A stretch of 10,799 bases of DNA, taken from contig NVXO02000005.1 of NCBI GenBank assembly GCA_002733945.2, positions 18,559 through 29,357 of the forward strand. The letters are read 5' to 3'. Of this stretch, positions 1 to 8,200 are shown piece after piece (the stretch's first letter is position 1; each line of letters opens with the position of its first letter). Origin of the DNA: Sulfurimonas sp. (GTDB lineage: Bacteria > Campylobacterota > Campylobacteria > Campylobacterales > Sulfurimonadaceae). The notes beneath the pieces are model-generated. The model was given only the letters and a program-made list of their open reading frames with translations. It made no database searches and had not been told where the DNA came from. Position numbers and translations under genes: made by a program.

Positions 1-57
1 ATCACTATAGGCTCAGAGGTAAAAGCTTCAGAATCACTTATGGGTTATTTTTCTTAA
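1..57 (+). CDS. Possible 3' end of a plus-strand gene (partial)
   Basis: The frame starting at base 1 is open to the left edge and ends at TAA 55-57, giving ITIGSEVKASESLMGYFS. It would overlap the convergent TPR gene's stop codon (38-40) by 20 bases. Frame 2 closes at once. Frame 3 stays open to a TGA after base 120, but that lies wholly antisense to the TPR gene. The peptide is too short to assign a family, and eighteen open codons can occur by chance. The opposite strand of 1-37 has no start followed by an open frame, so nothing else explains the edge. Confidence 0.25.
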   Translation: MTIGSEVKASESLMGYFS

Positions 58-2368
58 ACAGTAACTCATTTGTATTTACTTCAAAATCAAAGAAATTTGA
101 TATAAATCCATCTTTTTTTATTCTAGATAATTGAATCACTGCACCATTATTATTTTTAGCTTCTAGATACAGTAAGGCAAGTGCATAACGACTCTCATAA
201 AAACTACCATTTTTAAGTTTTGACAACTCTAGCAGTGCTATTGCATTTTCGTGATGAGAGGCTACCGTTGATGCAAGTGCACCAAGGAACAATGTATATG
301 CATCTTGTACTTTGAGCTCATCTATAAGGTGATTGTAAAGGGTATATGACTCTTCAAAGTGCTTATCATAAAGTGATGCTAGGGCTAAAGCACTTTCTAT
401 CTCATATGTCCCATTGCTTGTGCTCTCAAGTACATGTTTAAGATGTTGGCGTAAGAAGTAAAGTCTTCCTATTATTAGGTTCTCTTGTATATATAAGTAA
501 CGGGTAATGTATGGCCCATAATACAAATCATTGTAACTAAAATGAATGTCTTTTAAATAGTTTAAAACACTAAAAGCATACTCTTTTGTTTTGAGTTTTG
601 AAAAATGAGAGTCAATATATAAAAGATGTGGGAGTATCTCGTCAGGAAGGAGTATGGTAAGGGTATTACTTGCTTTTTTCGCAATTTCTAACTTATCTAG
701 TTTTAAAGCAATTATAGTGTCAAGCAAAAGATACAAGGGGCTTTGTTTATAGTCTTTATCTAACCAGTCAACTGCGGAGAGATAGTTGTTGTCACTGATA
801 AAGAGAAGTGTTTTATATAAGTCTTGTTCTTCATTCATTTCCTCATCATTCACGGCACTTGTAATTATAGAACGAATCTTTTTAGAATCTTTGCTCATGA
901 GTTGGCTAGTCATAATTGCATAGATTCCAGAAAGATAATTTTTTGCATCTAAATAGTATGAACGTAAAAAGTGTTCATTCGCTTTTTTTAAGTCTCCCAT
1001 CTGTGCATAAGTTAAGGCTAAATTGTATTGTAAAATAGAGTGTTTGGGTTGTATTTTTACTAAAGCGAGTAAATCATGATTTGCATCTCGTATTTTTAAA
1101 TGAAGTGCTTTTTTTATCGCTTGTGTGATACCCATATTTACACTTGATGAGGCAGAACTAGTTTTGAGGTACTCTTTTGCAGAATGGATGTTATCTATGT
1201 ATATATTTGCATTTCCCTTGCGTATATAACTAATTGTCTGGTTCGCATTAAATATTTTATATGGTGAAAAAGCAAATATTTTTTGATAAATAGTATTTTT
1301 TGTATTTAAAACTGTTTTTCTATAGTGTACTTGTGCTTTTTCTACATCAAAGAGTGACGACTTGAGTTTTACTCGAATTGGATAATGTGTATAAATCTCA
1401 TCGGGATACATATCTGTAATGTTTTTTATCAGAGAAGCAGCTTTTTGCAAACGACCTAGTTTGATATTGATGAGTCCAAGGGCTAGTTGTGACTTAACAG
1501 GTTGAATATTTTTAATAATAGCTTCATCAAAATGATTGATAGCTAGTGTGAAATCTCCAACTCGGGTATATAATAATCCCAGACTGAAGTCATCTAAATC
1601 GTCAAAGTTTTCTTCCATCACTTCTATCGCAATATAGTCATTTTGGTAAAGTGCGTTTATTTTAGCACTTAGATTTTTTTGTATATCTGGATACTCAGTT
1701 GATGTGGAGTTTTTGAGTGAGTTTAGTGCATTGAGATAGTCTTTTTTGTAGTAACTTATAAGTGTGAAATAGTATGAATATAAAGGAGAGTTAACCTCAT
1801 AAGGCAGGTATGCATATGCAAGACCTATATAGTACTTAAAACTTTTGTCATCATTAAGGTGCAACGCACATACTGCTGCGTTTATAGCACTAACACATCT
1901 TTTTTCATCACTTTTTATAGCTTTGGAAAAGGTATTAAAGGCTTGTTGGTATTGTTTGTCTTTAAGTTGTGCTACTCCAAGGTTGTATTGTGAGATGGCC
2001 TCACTATAGTGTGCAATATCCGCATATAATGAGAGTGCTTTTTCTTTTGATCCATTACTATAGAGATAATTTGCTTTTGCAATCATATTTTCTAGTTTAC
2101 TTGGTTGAACAAGAGTAGTGTTGGATTTTGCTAGTTTTTTCTCTAAAAAGTCTACATCAAAAGGCATGCTCTCTTCTTCTTGAGAACTTAAACTCAAAAA
2201 AGTGACAATAATTATAATTATTAAAACTATTGCTAAAAGAGCGAAGATAAGTGGTTTCTTTTGTTTAAAATTTGACTCTTCTTTGTCACTATTATCATCT
2301 CTTGCACGTGAATCTTCAATAGCTTCATTATCGTCAATAATAATTATCTCTTCTTCTAACTCTGCCAT
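38..2368 (-). CDS. Membrane-anchored TPR protein, PflB-like candidate
   Basis: The product is 776 residues. The first 38 or so are acidic and cytoplasmic-looking (EEEIIIIDD near the start), followed by KQKK, one strongly hydrophobic helix at 39-61 and then a long hydrophilic region. This is single-pass topology with the bulk in the periplasm. TPR-like helix pairs are visible near 92-118, 126-152, 263-315, around the SILQYNLALTYAQMGDL segment, and near the C-terminus (YALALLYLEAK). No catalytic motif is seen, so a scaffold role is likely. Length and topology match PflB, the Campylobacterota flagellar-motor TPR protein that helps recruit stator units. That match is from memory of the family, not alignment, so no symbol is given. 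The ATG at 2366-2368 follows AAGG with six bases between, and an extended -10 lies just upstream. No flagellar gene is visible nearby to support the PflB reading. Confidence 0.85.
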   Translation of the reverse strand: MAELEEEIIIIDDNEAIEDSRARDDNSDKEESNFKQKKPLIFALLAIVLIIIIIVTFLSLSSQEEESMPFDVDFLEKKLAKSNTTLVQPSKLENMIAKANYLYSNGSKEKALSLYADIAHYSEAISQYNLGVAQLKDKQYQQAFNTFSKAIKSDEKRCVSAINAAVCALHLNDDKSFKYYIGLAYAYLPYEVNSPLYSYYFTLISYYKKDYLNALNSLKNSTSTEYPDIQKNLSAKINALYQNDYIAIEVMEENFDDLDDFSLGLLYTRVGDFTLAINHFDEAIIKNIQPVKSQLALGLINIKLGRLQKAASLIKNITDMYPDEIYTHYPIRVKLKSSLFDVEKAQVHYRKTVLNTKNTIYQKIFAFSPYKIFNANQTISYIRKGNANIYIDNIHSAKEYLKTSSASSSVNMGITQAIKKALHLKIRDANHDLLALVKIQPKHSILQYNLALTYAQMGDLKKANEHFLRSYYLDAKNYLSGIYAIMTSQLMSKDSKKIRSIITSAVNDEEMNEEQDLYKTLLFISDNNYLSAVDWLDKDYKQSPLYLLLDTIIALKLDKLEIAKKASNTLTILLPDEILPHLLYIDSHFSKLKTKEYAFSVLNYLKDIHFSYNDLYYGPYITRYLYIQENLIIGRLYFLRQHLKHVLESTSNGTYEIESALALASLYDKHFEESYTLYNHLIDELKVQDAYTLFLGALASTVASHHENAIALLELSKLKNGSFYESRYALALLYLEAKNNNGAVIQLSRIKKDGFISNFFDFEVNTNELLFKKNNP

Positions 2369-2396
2369 TAAAAACCTTATCTATTTTACTATTTAA

Positions 2397-2405
2397 ATTA
2401 TAGCA
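2397..2405 (-). promoter_or_regulatory. Extended -10 promoter of the TPR gene
   Basis: Read on the minus strand this is TGCTATAAT preceded by a T run (TTTTT), a perfect extended -10 box. It lies about 29 bases upstream of the TPR start codon. No -35 hexamer is recognisable, which is usual for the main sigma factor in Campylobacterota. From here to 2578 I see no gene. Confidence 0.6.
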
Positions 2406-2578
2406 AAAATAGTACCTTATATAAGTTTTTGCTCTTAATCTTTTGAGGACTTTCTTAACTCTACGCTCTATAAGCACTTGATAGTTTGTTACAGTAGTTT
2501 GATTGAGCTAAAAGTAAAAAAATATTTATATACTAGAGTTACTTTTTTTAAGACTCAATATATTTCTCTTATACTCAC

Positions 2579-2584
2579 TATAAT
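2579..2584 (+). promoter_or_regulatory. -10 box for the 95-residue hypothetical gene
   Basis: A perfect TATAAT lies 32 bases before the ATG at 2617. It is preceded by T-rich blocks (TTACTTTTTTTAAG, then TATTTCTCTTATA) spaced as in Campylobacterota promoters. A start site near 2591 would leave a leader of about 26 bases carrying the ribosome binding site AAGGAA. Confidence 0.55.
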
Positions 2585-2616
2585 TGGATAATTAAATACT
2601 AAAAAGGAAATATCTT

Positions 2617-2904
2617 ATGTATACAGTGCAAATGCAAGAAGAATGTTCATGTTTTAAAAAAAGTGAATACACAAATAATAATACATTTAAAACACAGCAA
2701 GAAGCATATCAATATGCAAATATTGTGGCAGAACTTATGAATGAAGAATTTTGTTCTCGACATACTTTTTATACGGAAAGAGCTGACGGTGACACTTTCG
2801 TGATTAGAGTAGATATCAATGCTACTAGCGTTTCAGGTTGTAGTACTGGAGTTACCTGTGATGTTGGTTGCGGTTCTACAGATGAATGGACCCTCGAGCC
2901 ATAG
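2617..2904 (+). CDS. Small cysteine-containing hypothetical protein
   Basis: The product is 95 residues, starting at ATG behind AAGGAA with seven bases between and a perfect TATAAT upstream, so expression is likely. There is no signal peptide or membrane helix. Six cysteines lie at 10, 12, 46, 75, 81 and 85: an N-terminal CxC and a C-terminal C-x5-C-x3-C in a Gly/Ser/Thr-rich tail. The middle (residues 24-70) looks like a small alpha/beta fold: a helix with QEAYQYANIVAELMNEEF, then strands such as TFVIRVDIN. The cysteine arrangement suggests metal binding or redox chemistry, but histidines are few and no known motif is matched. I vaguely recall similar short proteins with cysteine-rich tails in Arcobacter-like genomes, and cannot name a family. 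It is divergent from the TPR gene and convergent with the transporter, so context gives no function. Confidence 0.75.
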   Translation: MYTVQMQEECSCFKKSEYTNNNTFKTQQEAYQYANIVAELMNEEFCSRHTFYTERADGDTFVIRVDINATSVSGCSTGVTCDVGCGSTDEWTLEP

Positions 2905-2910
2905 TTTTAG

Positions 2911-2957
2911 AAAAAAATACCGTTCTGCAATATATAACTTTACTGTAGAACAAGGTA
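2911..2957 (-). terminator. Intrinsic terminator of the MFS transporter gene
   Basis: On the minus strand a hairpin forms between 2957-2944 and 2929-2918. Its arms are TACC..TTGTTCTACA and TGCAGAACGGTA, with one C-A mismatch and a two-base bulge. Seven T residues (2917-2911) follow, as an intrinsic terminator needs. It starts eight bases after the transporter stop codon. On the plus strand the hairpin is followed by AAAACTGC, so it is not a good terminator for the convergent hypothetical gene. Confidence 0.65.
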
Positions 2958-2964
2958 AAACTGC

Positions 2965-4215
2965 TTAAGAAAGTACTTGTGCGTTCTTTATCTTTTTGAT
3001 GTTAGAAAGCATTAGTATAGAGCTTATGAGGGCAAAAAAGAAAAGTCCTACAAAAACATAAAGCGTACCTGTATAGCTACCAGTTGAATCCTTCACATAA
3101 GCGATGATAATAGGACCTGCTAGTCCAGCTAAAGCCCAAGCTGTTAAAATGTATCCATGAATCGCACCAAGCTCTTTTGTACCAAAAATATCACCTATAT
3201 ATGCTGGAATAGAAGCAAATGCTCCACCATAACATGTCATGATATAATAAATTAGTACTTGAAAAAGTAGTATGCTTGTCACCGTTGTCAGTAGATAAAA
3301 TGCGATGATTTGTGTAACAAAGAAAAGTATAAAGACAATTGGTCTCGTAAGATAATCAGAGATACTTGCCCACATAATTCTACCTGCACCATTGAAAATA
3401 CCCATAAGTCCAACTGCTGAAGCAGCTGCTAAAGCAGAAATACCAATAGTCTCTTGTAGCAGTGGAGAAGCCACCGAGATAATAGCAATTCCACATGTCA
3501 CATTGATAAAAAGCATGATCCATAAGCCAAAAAACCTAGCTGTTTTTATAGCTTCATCGCGTGTTATATTTACCAAGTCTTCTTTAATTTTCTTTTGACC
3601 AGTAGAGATTGCTTGGCTGAGTTTTTCTGGCATATACCCTTCTTCTGGATTTGCAAGATACTGTGCTGCACCCAACATTATTACAAAATATATAGTACCT
3701 AATGTATAAAATGTAGAAGCTATCCCCACTGAGTCTATGAGTATTTTAATTGCAGGTCCAGAGATTGCCGAAGCAAAACCAAAGCCCATTATTGCAAGTC
3801 CTGTTGCCATACCACGCCTATCGGGAAACCATTTGACAAGCATAGACACAGGTGAAAGATAACCAATACCTAAGCCCGCACCACCTAAAACACCATAAGT
3901 AAGATATAGTAGCGTTTTTGATTCGAAATGGATGGCTACTCCAGAACCTATAGTACCTAGACCAAATAAAATTGCAGCAAATGTAGCAGCAACTCTAGGA
4001 CCTCTATGCTCAACAAACTTTCCCATAAGAGCAGCAGAAAGACCAAGAAAGAAAATGGCAATTGAAAATGTAATGGTAACATCTGTGAGTGTCCAATTCA
4101 TTGCGGACTGTATTGGGTTTACATAAACACTCCATGCATAGACTGAACCAATACACATGTGAATGGACATGGCAGCTATTACCATGAACCAGCGATTTTT
4201 AACTTTTGTCATCAT
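2965..4215 (-). CDS. OFA-family MFS transporter (monocarboxylate/oxalate-formate type)
   Basis: The product is a 416-residue, twelve-helix major facilitator. Features of the OFA family (OxlT, YhjX and relatives) are the N-terminal NRW..AAMSIHM..GSVYAWSVYVNP, the loop 2-3 motif around GKFVEHRGPR (65-74), KWFPDRRGMATG (128-139) followed by GFGFAS, and FNGAGRIMWASISDYL in the second half. A basic central loop (about 204-230) separates the two six-helix halves. The family moves small carboxylates such as oxalate, formate, lactate or pyruvate. The lysine of OxlT helix 11 that binds oxalate appears absent from the matching helix here (350-374), so oxalate exchange should not be assumed. Two ATGs are adjacent. 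The second (4210-4212) sits seven bases after AGGA, the first only four, so the true product may be 415 residues. It is a single-gene unit with its own promoter and terminator. Confidence 0.9.
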   Translation of the reverse strand: MMTKVKNRWFMVIAAMSIHMCIGSVYAWSVYVNPIQSAMNWTLTDVTITFSIAIFFLGLSAALMGKFVEHRGPRVAATFAAILFGLGTIGSGVAIHFESKTLLYLTYGVLGGAGLGIGYLSPVSMLVKWFPDRRGMATGLAIMGFGFASAISGPAIKILIDSVGIASTFYTLGTIYFVIMLGAAQYLANPEEGYMPEKLSQAISTGQKKIKEDLVNITRDEAIKTARFFGLWIMLFINVTCGIAIISVASPLLQETIGISALAAASAVGLMGIFNGAGRIMWASISDYLTRPIVFILFFVTQIIAFYLLTTVTSILLFQVLIYYIMTCYGGAFASIPAYIGDIFGTKELGAIHGYILTAWALAGLAGPIIIAYVKDSTGSYTGTLYVFVGLFFFALISSILMLSNIKKIKNAQVLS

Positions 4216-4234
4216 TTCATCCTTTAATGCACTA

Positions 4235-4243
4235 ATTATATCA
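4235..4243 (-). promoter_or_regulatory. Extended -10 promoter of the MFS transporter gene
   Basis: On the minus strand this reads TGATATAAT within TTTGATATAATTAG, a perfect extended -10. It is about 20 bases before the start codon. A start near 4228 gives a leader of about 13-18 bases that still contains the AAAGGA ribosome binding site. Confidence 0.55.
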
Positions 4244-4353
4244 AATATAAGTATGTAATAGTTTAAAACAGTAGTGATGAGTAATGGAAAAATACATAAG
4301 GAGTTAGCTTGTTCTAAGGGTGATTACAAGGCGTAAAAAGAGAAAGGTGAAAG

Positions 4354-4728
4354 CTAATAAGGCTTCAAGACCTCTTTAATCTCTCTATTATATTCACTTT
4401 CTGTAGCTACATCATAAACTTTATAACCTCTTTGAGATAAGATATCTGCTGCTGCACTACTTCTACTTCCAGTTCTACAATAAACAACTAAGACTTTATC
4501 TTTGGGTACTCTTGCGACTGATTTAACAAGTTCTTGGATAGGGATATTTATAGCATTAGTTATATGATGTTCTCTATACTCTTCATATGTACGAACATCA
4601 ATAATAACAGCTCCATTTTCTATGGCTTTATGAGCAGCTATTAATATAACATCATCAACTTTTTTACTACAACCTGTAAAGTGTGTAATTACTAAGAGTG
4701 AAAATAATATGTTTAAAAAATATTTCAA
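4354..4728 (-). CDS. Single-domain rhodanese, predicted lipoprotein
   Basis: The product is 124 residues: one rhodanese domain behind an export signal. Residues 4-15 are hydrophobic and end in HFTGC (Cys20), a lipobox-like site with an unusual Phe at -3. It is therefore probably lipid-anchored on the periplasmic side. Rhodanese marks are IIDVRTYEEYREHHITNAIN (about 42-61), YCRTGSRSS with catalytic Cys84, and the closing GYKVYDV. Rhodaneses carry sulfane sulfur as a Cys persulfide and pass it to acceptors; the six-residue active-site loop fits sulfur rather than phosphate chemistry. The start codon is TTG (4726-4728). No ATG lies upstream in frame before a stop at 4765-4767, and this start gives a proper signal sequence. 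The ribosome binding site is weak (AAGAAG). It is monocistronic, 138 bases upstream of the transporter, with its own promoter. Confidence 0.9.
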   Translation of the reverse strand: MKYFLNILFSLLVITHFTGCSKKVDDVILIAAHKAIENGAVIIDVRTYEEYREHHITNAINIPIQELVKSVARVPKDKVLVVYCRTGSRSSAAADILSQRGYKVYDVATESEYNREIKEVLKPY

Positions 4729-4763
4729 GAGTTCTTCTTTATATGTGTAGATTTTAGATACGA

Positions 4764-4772
4764 ATTATAACA
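4764..4772 (-). promoter_or_regulatory. Extended -10 promoter of the rhodanese gene
   Basis: On the minus strand this reads TGTTATAAT, a perfect extended -10 box. It is about 36 bases upstream of the TTG start. It lies only twelve bases from the left end of the integrase remnant, so the boundary of the accessory segment falls at or beside this promoter. Confidence 0.55.
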
Positions 4773-4783
4773 CTTTAACTTAG

Positions 4784-5103
4784 AAACAGTACACCACATA
4801 TCTCTACTCGAAGCTATTATCTGATGAGTACTTACATAAGGTGTTAAATCACTTAAATAATGATTATGTACTTAGATACAGTGATAAACTACTACGAAAA
4901 GCCCTTCATAGGTTTACATACCCCATCTATAAAAAGCTCTTTACTTTTGACTTATTAGATTCGGATGAAAACATAAAGTTTGTAACCATACTCTAAGACA
5001 TACCTTTGTAACTCATGCTGTAATACATAATGATATTTTTCTTGTACAGAAACTTCTAAATCACCGAGATATAAATCAAACTTTGAGATATGCAAAAGTT
5101 TAA
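4784..5103 (+). pseudogene. Tyrosine recombinase (phage-type integrase) remnant, truncated and frameshifted
   Basis: Two reading frames join into the C-terminal half of a tyrosine recombinase catalytic domain. From 4784 the frame reads KQYTTYLYSKLLSDEYL, then a segment with NDYVLRYSDKLLRKALHR, and stops at 4994-4996. A one-frame shift near 4985-4990 restores HTLRHTFVTH from 4987, then VQKLLNHRDI and TLRYAKV, ending at TAA 5101-5103. HTLRH is the conserved H-x-x-R box, LLNH holds the second conserved histidine, and RYAKV carries the catalytic tyrosine. The N-terminal core-binding domain and the first catalytic arginine are missing: a TAG stands just upstream at 4781 and no start codon fits. 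The gene therefore cannot make an active enzyme. It sits between the rhodanese and the nuclease-helicase and marks past integration of mobile DNA. No matching attachment repeat was found by eye. Confidence 0.8.
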
Positions 5104-5117
5104 GAAGATAAGAAAGC

Positions 5118-5181
5118 GGAGGTAATAGCAATGATATTTTATATTATTTGTTTTGGTTTAGCTATAATCAGTGCAATTTAA
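5118..5181 (+). other. Possible 16-codon leader ORF with strong Shine-Dalgarno
   Basis: GGAGGT at 5118-5123 is the best ribosome binding site in the window. It stands seven bases before ATG 5131, which opens the hydrophobic peptide MIFYIICFGLAIISAI and stops at 5179-5181. It lies between the integrase remnant and the nuclease-helicase gene, out of frame with both. It may be a translated leader, a tiny membrane peptide, or the surviving start of a lost gene. The stretch also overlaps the likely promoter of the next gene, whose T-rich DNA would translate as hydrophobic residues anyway. Confidence 0.3.
5163..5168 (+). promoter_or_regulatory. -10 box for the nuclease-helicase gene
   Basis: A perfect TATAAT is preceded by periodic T-rich DNA (TTTTATATTATTTG, then TTTTGGTTTAGC), the pattern seen in Campylobacterota housekeeping promoters. 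It lies about 60 bases before ATG 5229, leaving an A/T-rich leader of about 54 bases. No operator-like palindrome was seen beside it. Confidence 0.5.
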
Positions 5182-5228
5182 TAATAATTTGCATTTATGC
5201 ATACTAAAATATAAAATATTGGTTGATA

Positions 5229-8200
5229 ATGATAAAACTGCTGAATGAAATAAAGAAATATAAAGATTGGAATGATTTAAAATTAAATTTAATCGACAAA
5301 ACAAGTAATACAAAACAAAAGGGTGATATATTTGAGCTAATAACAAAATATTACTTATTAATAGATCCAATATATAGTACAAAATTAAATGAAGTTTGGC
5401 TGTTAAGTGAAGTGCCAAATGATGTAAAAATATATTTAAACTTACCAAATAATGATGAAGGTATTGATTTAATTGCTAAAATCAATGATGATGAATATTG
5501 GGCAATACAATGTAAATACCTTTCAGCTGAAGACACATCTATAACTCGTGAGTATATATCAACATTTTTAGATACATCAAACAATATATGTAAAAATATA
5601 TCTCAGAAGCTTGTATGTACAACTGCAAATAAACGAAGTTATAAATTTGAAAAACTATATGATGAAAGTATCACATTCCTGTTGTCAAATACTTGGAATA
5701 ATTTAGGAGTTATATTCTTTTCTCAACTAAATGAGTTAATAAAAAATAAAACTATAAAACTCACTCCATTTACTCCAAAGCCTCATCAGGTGAGAGCTAT
5801 AAAAAATGCAAATACTCACTATATAGATGAAAAAAATGATAATGGTAAACTTATCATGGCCTGTGGAAGTGGTAAAAGTCTTACCGCTTATTGGATATCT
5901 CAACAACTAAAATCCAAAACTATATTAATAGCAGTTCCAAGTCTTGCCCTCATTAAACAAACTTTAGAGGTTTGGACACGAGAGAGTGTTGCTAATAATA
6001 TTGATATAAACTGGATTGCAGTTTGTAGTGATGAGACTGTATCTAATATTAATGATGATGTTTTTACAGCTAGTACTAAAGATTTAGGTATTGATGTATC
6101 TACTGATATAAATTATATTTCGAATTGGTTACAAAAGCCAAAACATAGTAGCACTATAGTATTTACAACATATCAAAGTGGAAAAATTATTGCGGAAGCT
6201 TCAAAAAATGCACATATTACATATGATCTTGGAGTAATGGATGAAGCACATAAAACAGTTGGTTTAAAAGGTAGTTTATTTAGTTATTTGTTATTTAATG
6301 AAAATATATCTATCAATAAACGATTGTTTATGACAGCTACAGAGAGAAGGTATAAGGGTGAAAGTGATGAAATTGCCAGTATGGATAATATTGAACTATA
6401 CGGTGAAGATTTTGAAGTATTAACATTTAAAGAAGCACTTGAAAGTAAGCCTCCCATATTATGTGATTATAAAATAATTGCAATGATGGTTACAAAAAAA
6501 GAAGTTGCGAATTTAATTGAAAGCAATAAATTTGTACGACCTGACAATGATAATTATACACAAGAAATAGAATCTGAAATGTTAGCTTCTACAATAGCTT
6601 TGCATAAAGCTATAAAAAAATATGGGATTAAACACACTATCTCATTTCATAGCAGTATAGAAAGGGCAAAATTTTTTCAATCTCAAGAAAAAGTCTTTAG
6701 AAAAAGCTTTATTGACTATACAGATTTAGATACATTTCATGTAAGTGGAACTACTCCCATAGCAACAAGAAATCAAACTCTCGAAACATTCTCACAATCA
6801 GAAAATTCTTTAATTACAAATGCTAGATGTCTAACCGAAGGAGTTGATGTTCCAAATATTGACTGTGTATTATTCGCTGACCCTAGACAAAGCACAATAG
6901 ATATCGTTCAAGCAGTTGGAAGAGCATTAAGACTCGCTGATGATAAACAGTATGGTTATGTACTTGTACCAATTTTAATAGATGATGAAAATATTGATAT
7001 TGATGATATACAAAATAAAAGTTTTCAAGCAATTATAAGTATATTAAGAGCATTGGCTTCAAATGATGAACGGATTATTGATTACTTTAATACAATAGAT
7101 GGGCTAGAAGTGTCAAGAGGAGGTGGTGTTGTAGATTTTGACATACCCTTAGGACTTAATATTGATGTAGATGAATTTAATAATGCTATTAAATTATCAA
7201 TTATCTCAAAAATTAAAAAATTAAGATGGAGACCTTTTGAAGAGGCAAGAGCATTTGTCAGAAATTTAAAACTAGCAAATGGACCAGAATGGAAAAAATA
7301 TTGTAAAAATTTGTTAAAAGATAAACCACCTAAACCAAATGATATACCCTCCAGTCCCAATAGTACATATAAGTTAAGTGGTTGGAATGGAATCCCTGAT
7401 TGGTTAGGTACAGCTAAAAATATAGAGTATTTACCATTTACAGAAGCAAGAGATTTCGTAAGAAATTTGGGAATAAAAAGTGGAAAAGAATGGCTAACAT
7501 ACTGTAAGCTTGGTATAGAAGGAATAGATAAAAAACCAGATAATATACCAATTTATCCTCATCAGTTTTATAGAAAAGATGGTTGGAAAAATATGAAAGA
7601 TTGGTTGAGAAAAGGTAATGGTTTAAAAAGTTTTAGGGAGGCTAGAGCTTTTGCCATATCACTTGGATTAAAGCACAGAAGTGAATGGCAAAAGTATTGT
7701 GTTGGTAAGATTCCAAATTTAGAAAAAAAACCAGAGGACATACCTAGAGACCCAGAGGGAAGATACAAAAAAGACTGGATAAATTGGAATGATTGGTTAA
7801 CTGGTGATACTGGTAAAGTACAAGGTGAATGGAGACCTTTTAAAGAAGCTAAAGAATTTGTAAGAGGATTAAATTTAGGTGGACAAGTAGAGTGGAAGAA
7901 GTATTGTAAAGGGGAGTTAACAGGATATGAACAAAAGCCATATAATATACCAACCTCACCTGCTATGATTTATAAAGATGAAGGATGGAAAGATGTTGCT
8001 GATTGGTTAGGAACTAGTAGGAGAAGAAGCAATAAGAATAGCGAAGATGATAATACTTGGTTAGCCTATGAGGAAGCTAGAAAGTTTGCACATGAATTAA
8101 AATTAAAAGGTTATGATGAATGGAAAATGTATATTCATGGTGAGCTAGATTATTTACCAAAAAAACCAGATAATATTCCAAGTAGTGCATATTTTGTATA

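Noticed and set aside
2403..2578. Possible small RNA or regulatory RNA between the divergent TPR and hypothetical genes
   Set aside because: No stable hairpin followed by a T run and no riboswitch-like conserved core was found; only the two promoters are supported.
2202..4126. Plus-strand open frames opposite the TPR start and the transporter (2202-2396, 3392-3598, 3932-4126)
   Set aside because: Each is antisense to a clear gene, lacks a ribosome binding site and shows no domain.
5158..5584. Minus-strand open frames of 96 and 77 residues at the start of the nuclease-helicase
   Set aside because: They are antisense shadows of the AT-rich nuclease domain; the hydrophobic look comes from reading A-rich codons backwards.
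7082..7768. Minus-strand open frames inside the nuclease-helicase (92 and 66 residues)
   Set aside because: They lie antisense to the repeat region, have no ribosome binding site and reflect its biased codon pattern.
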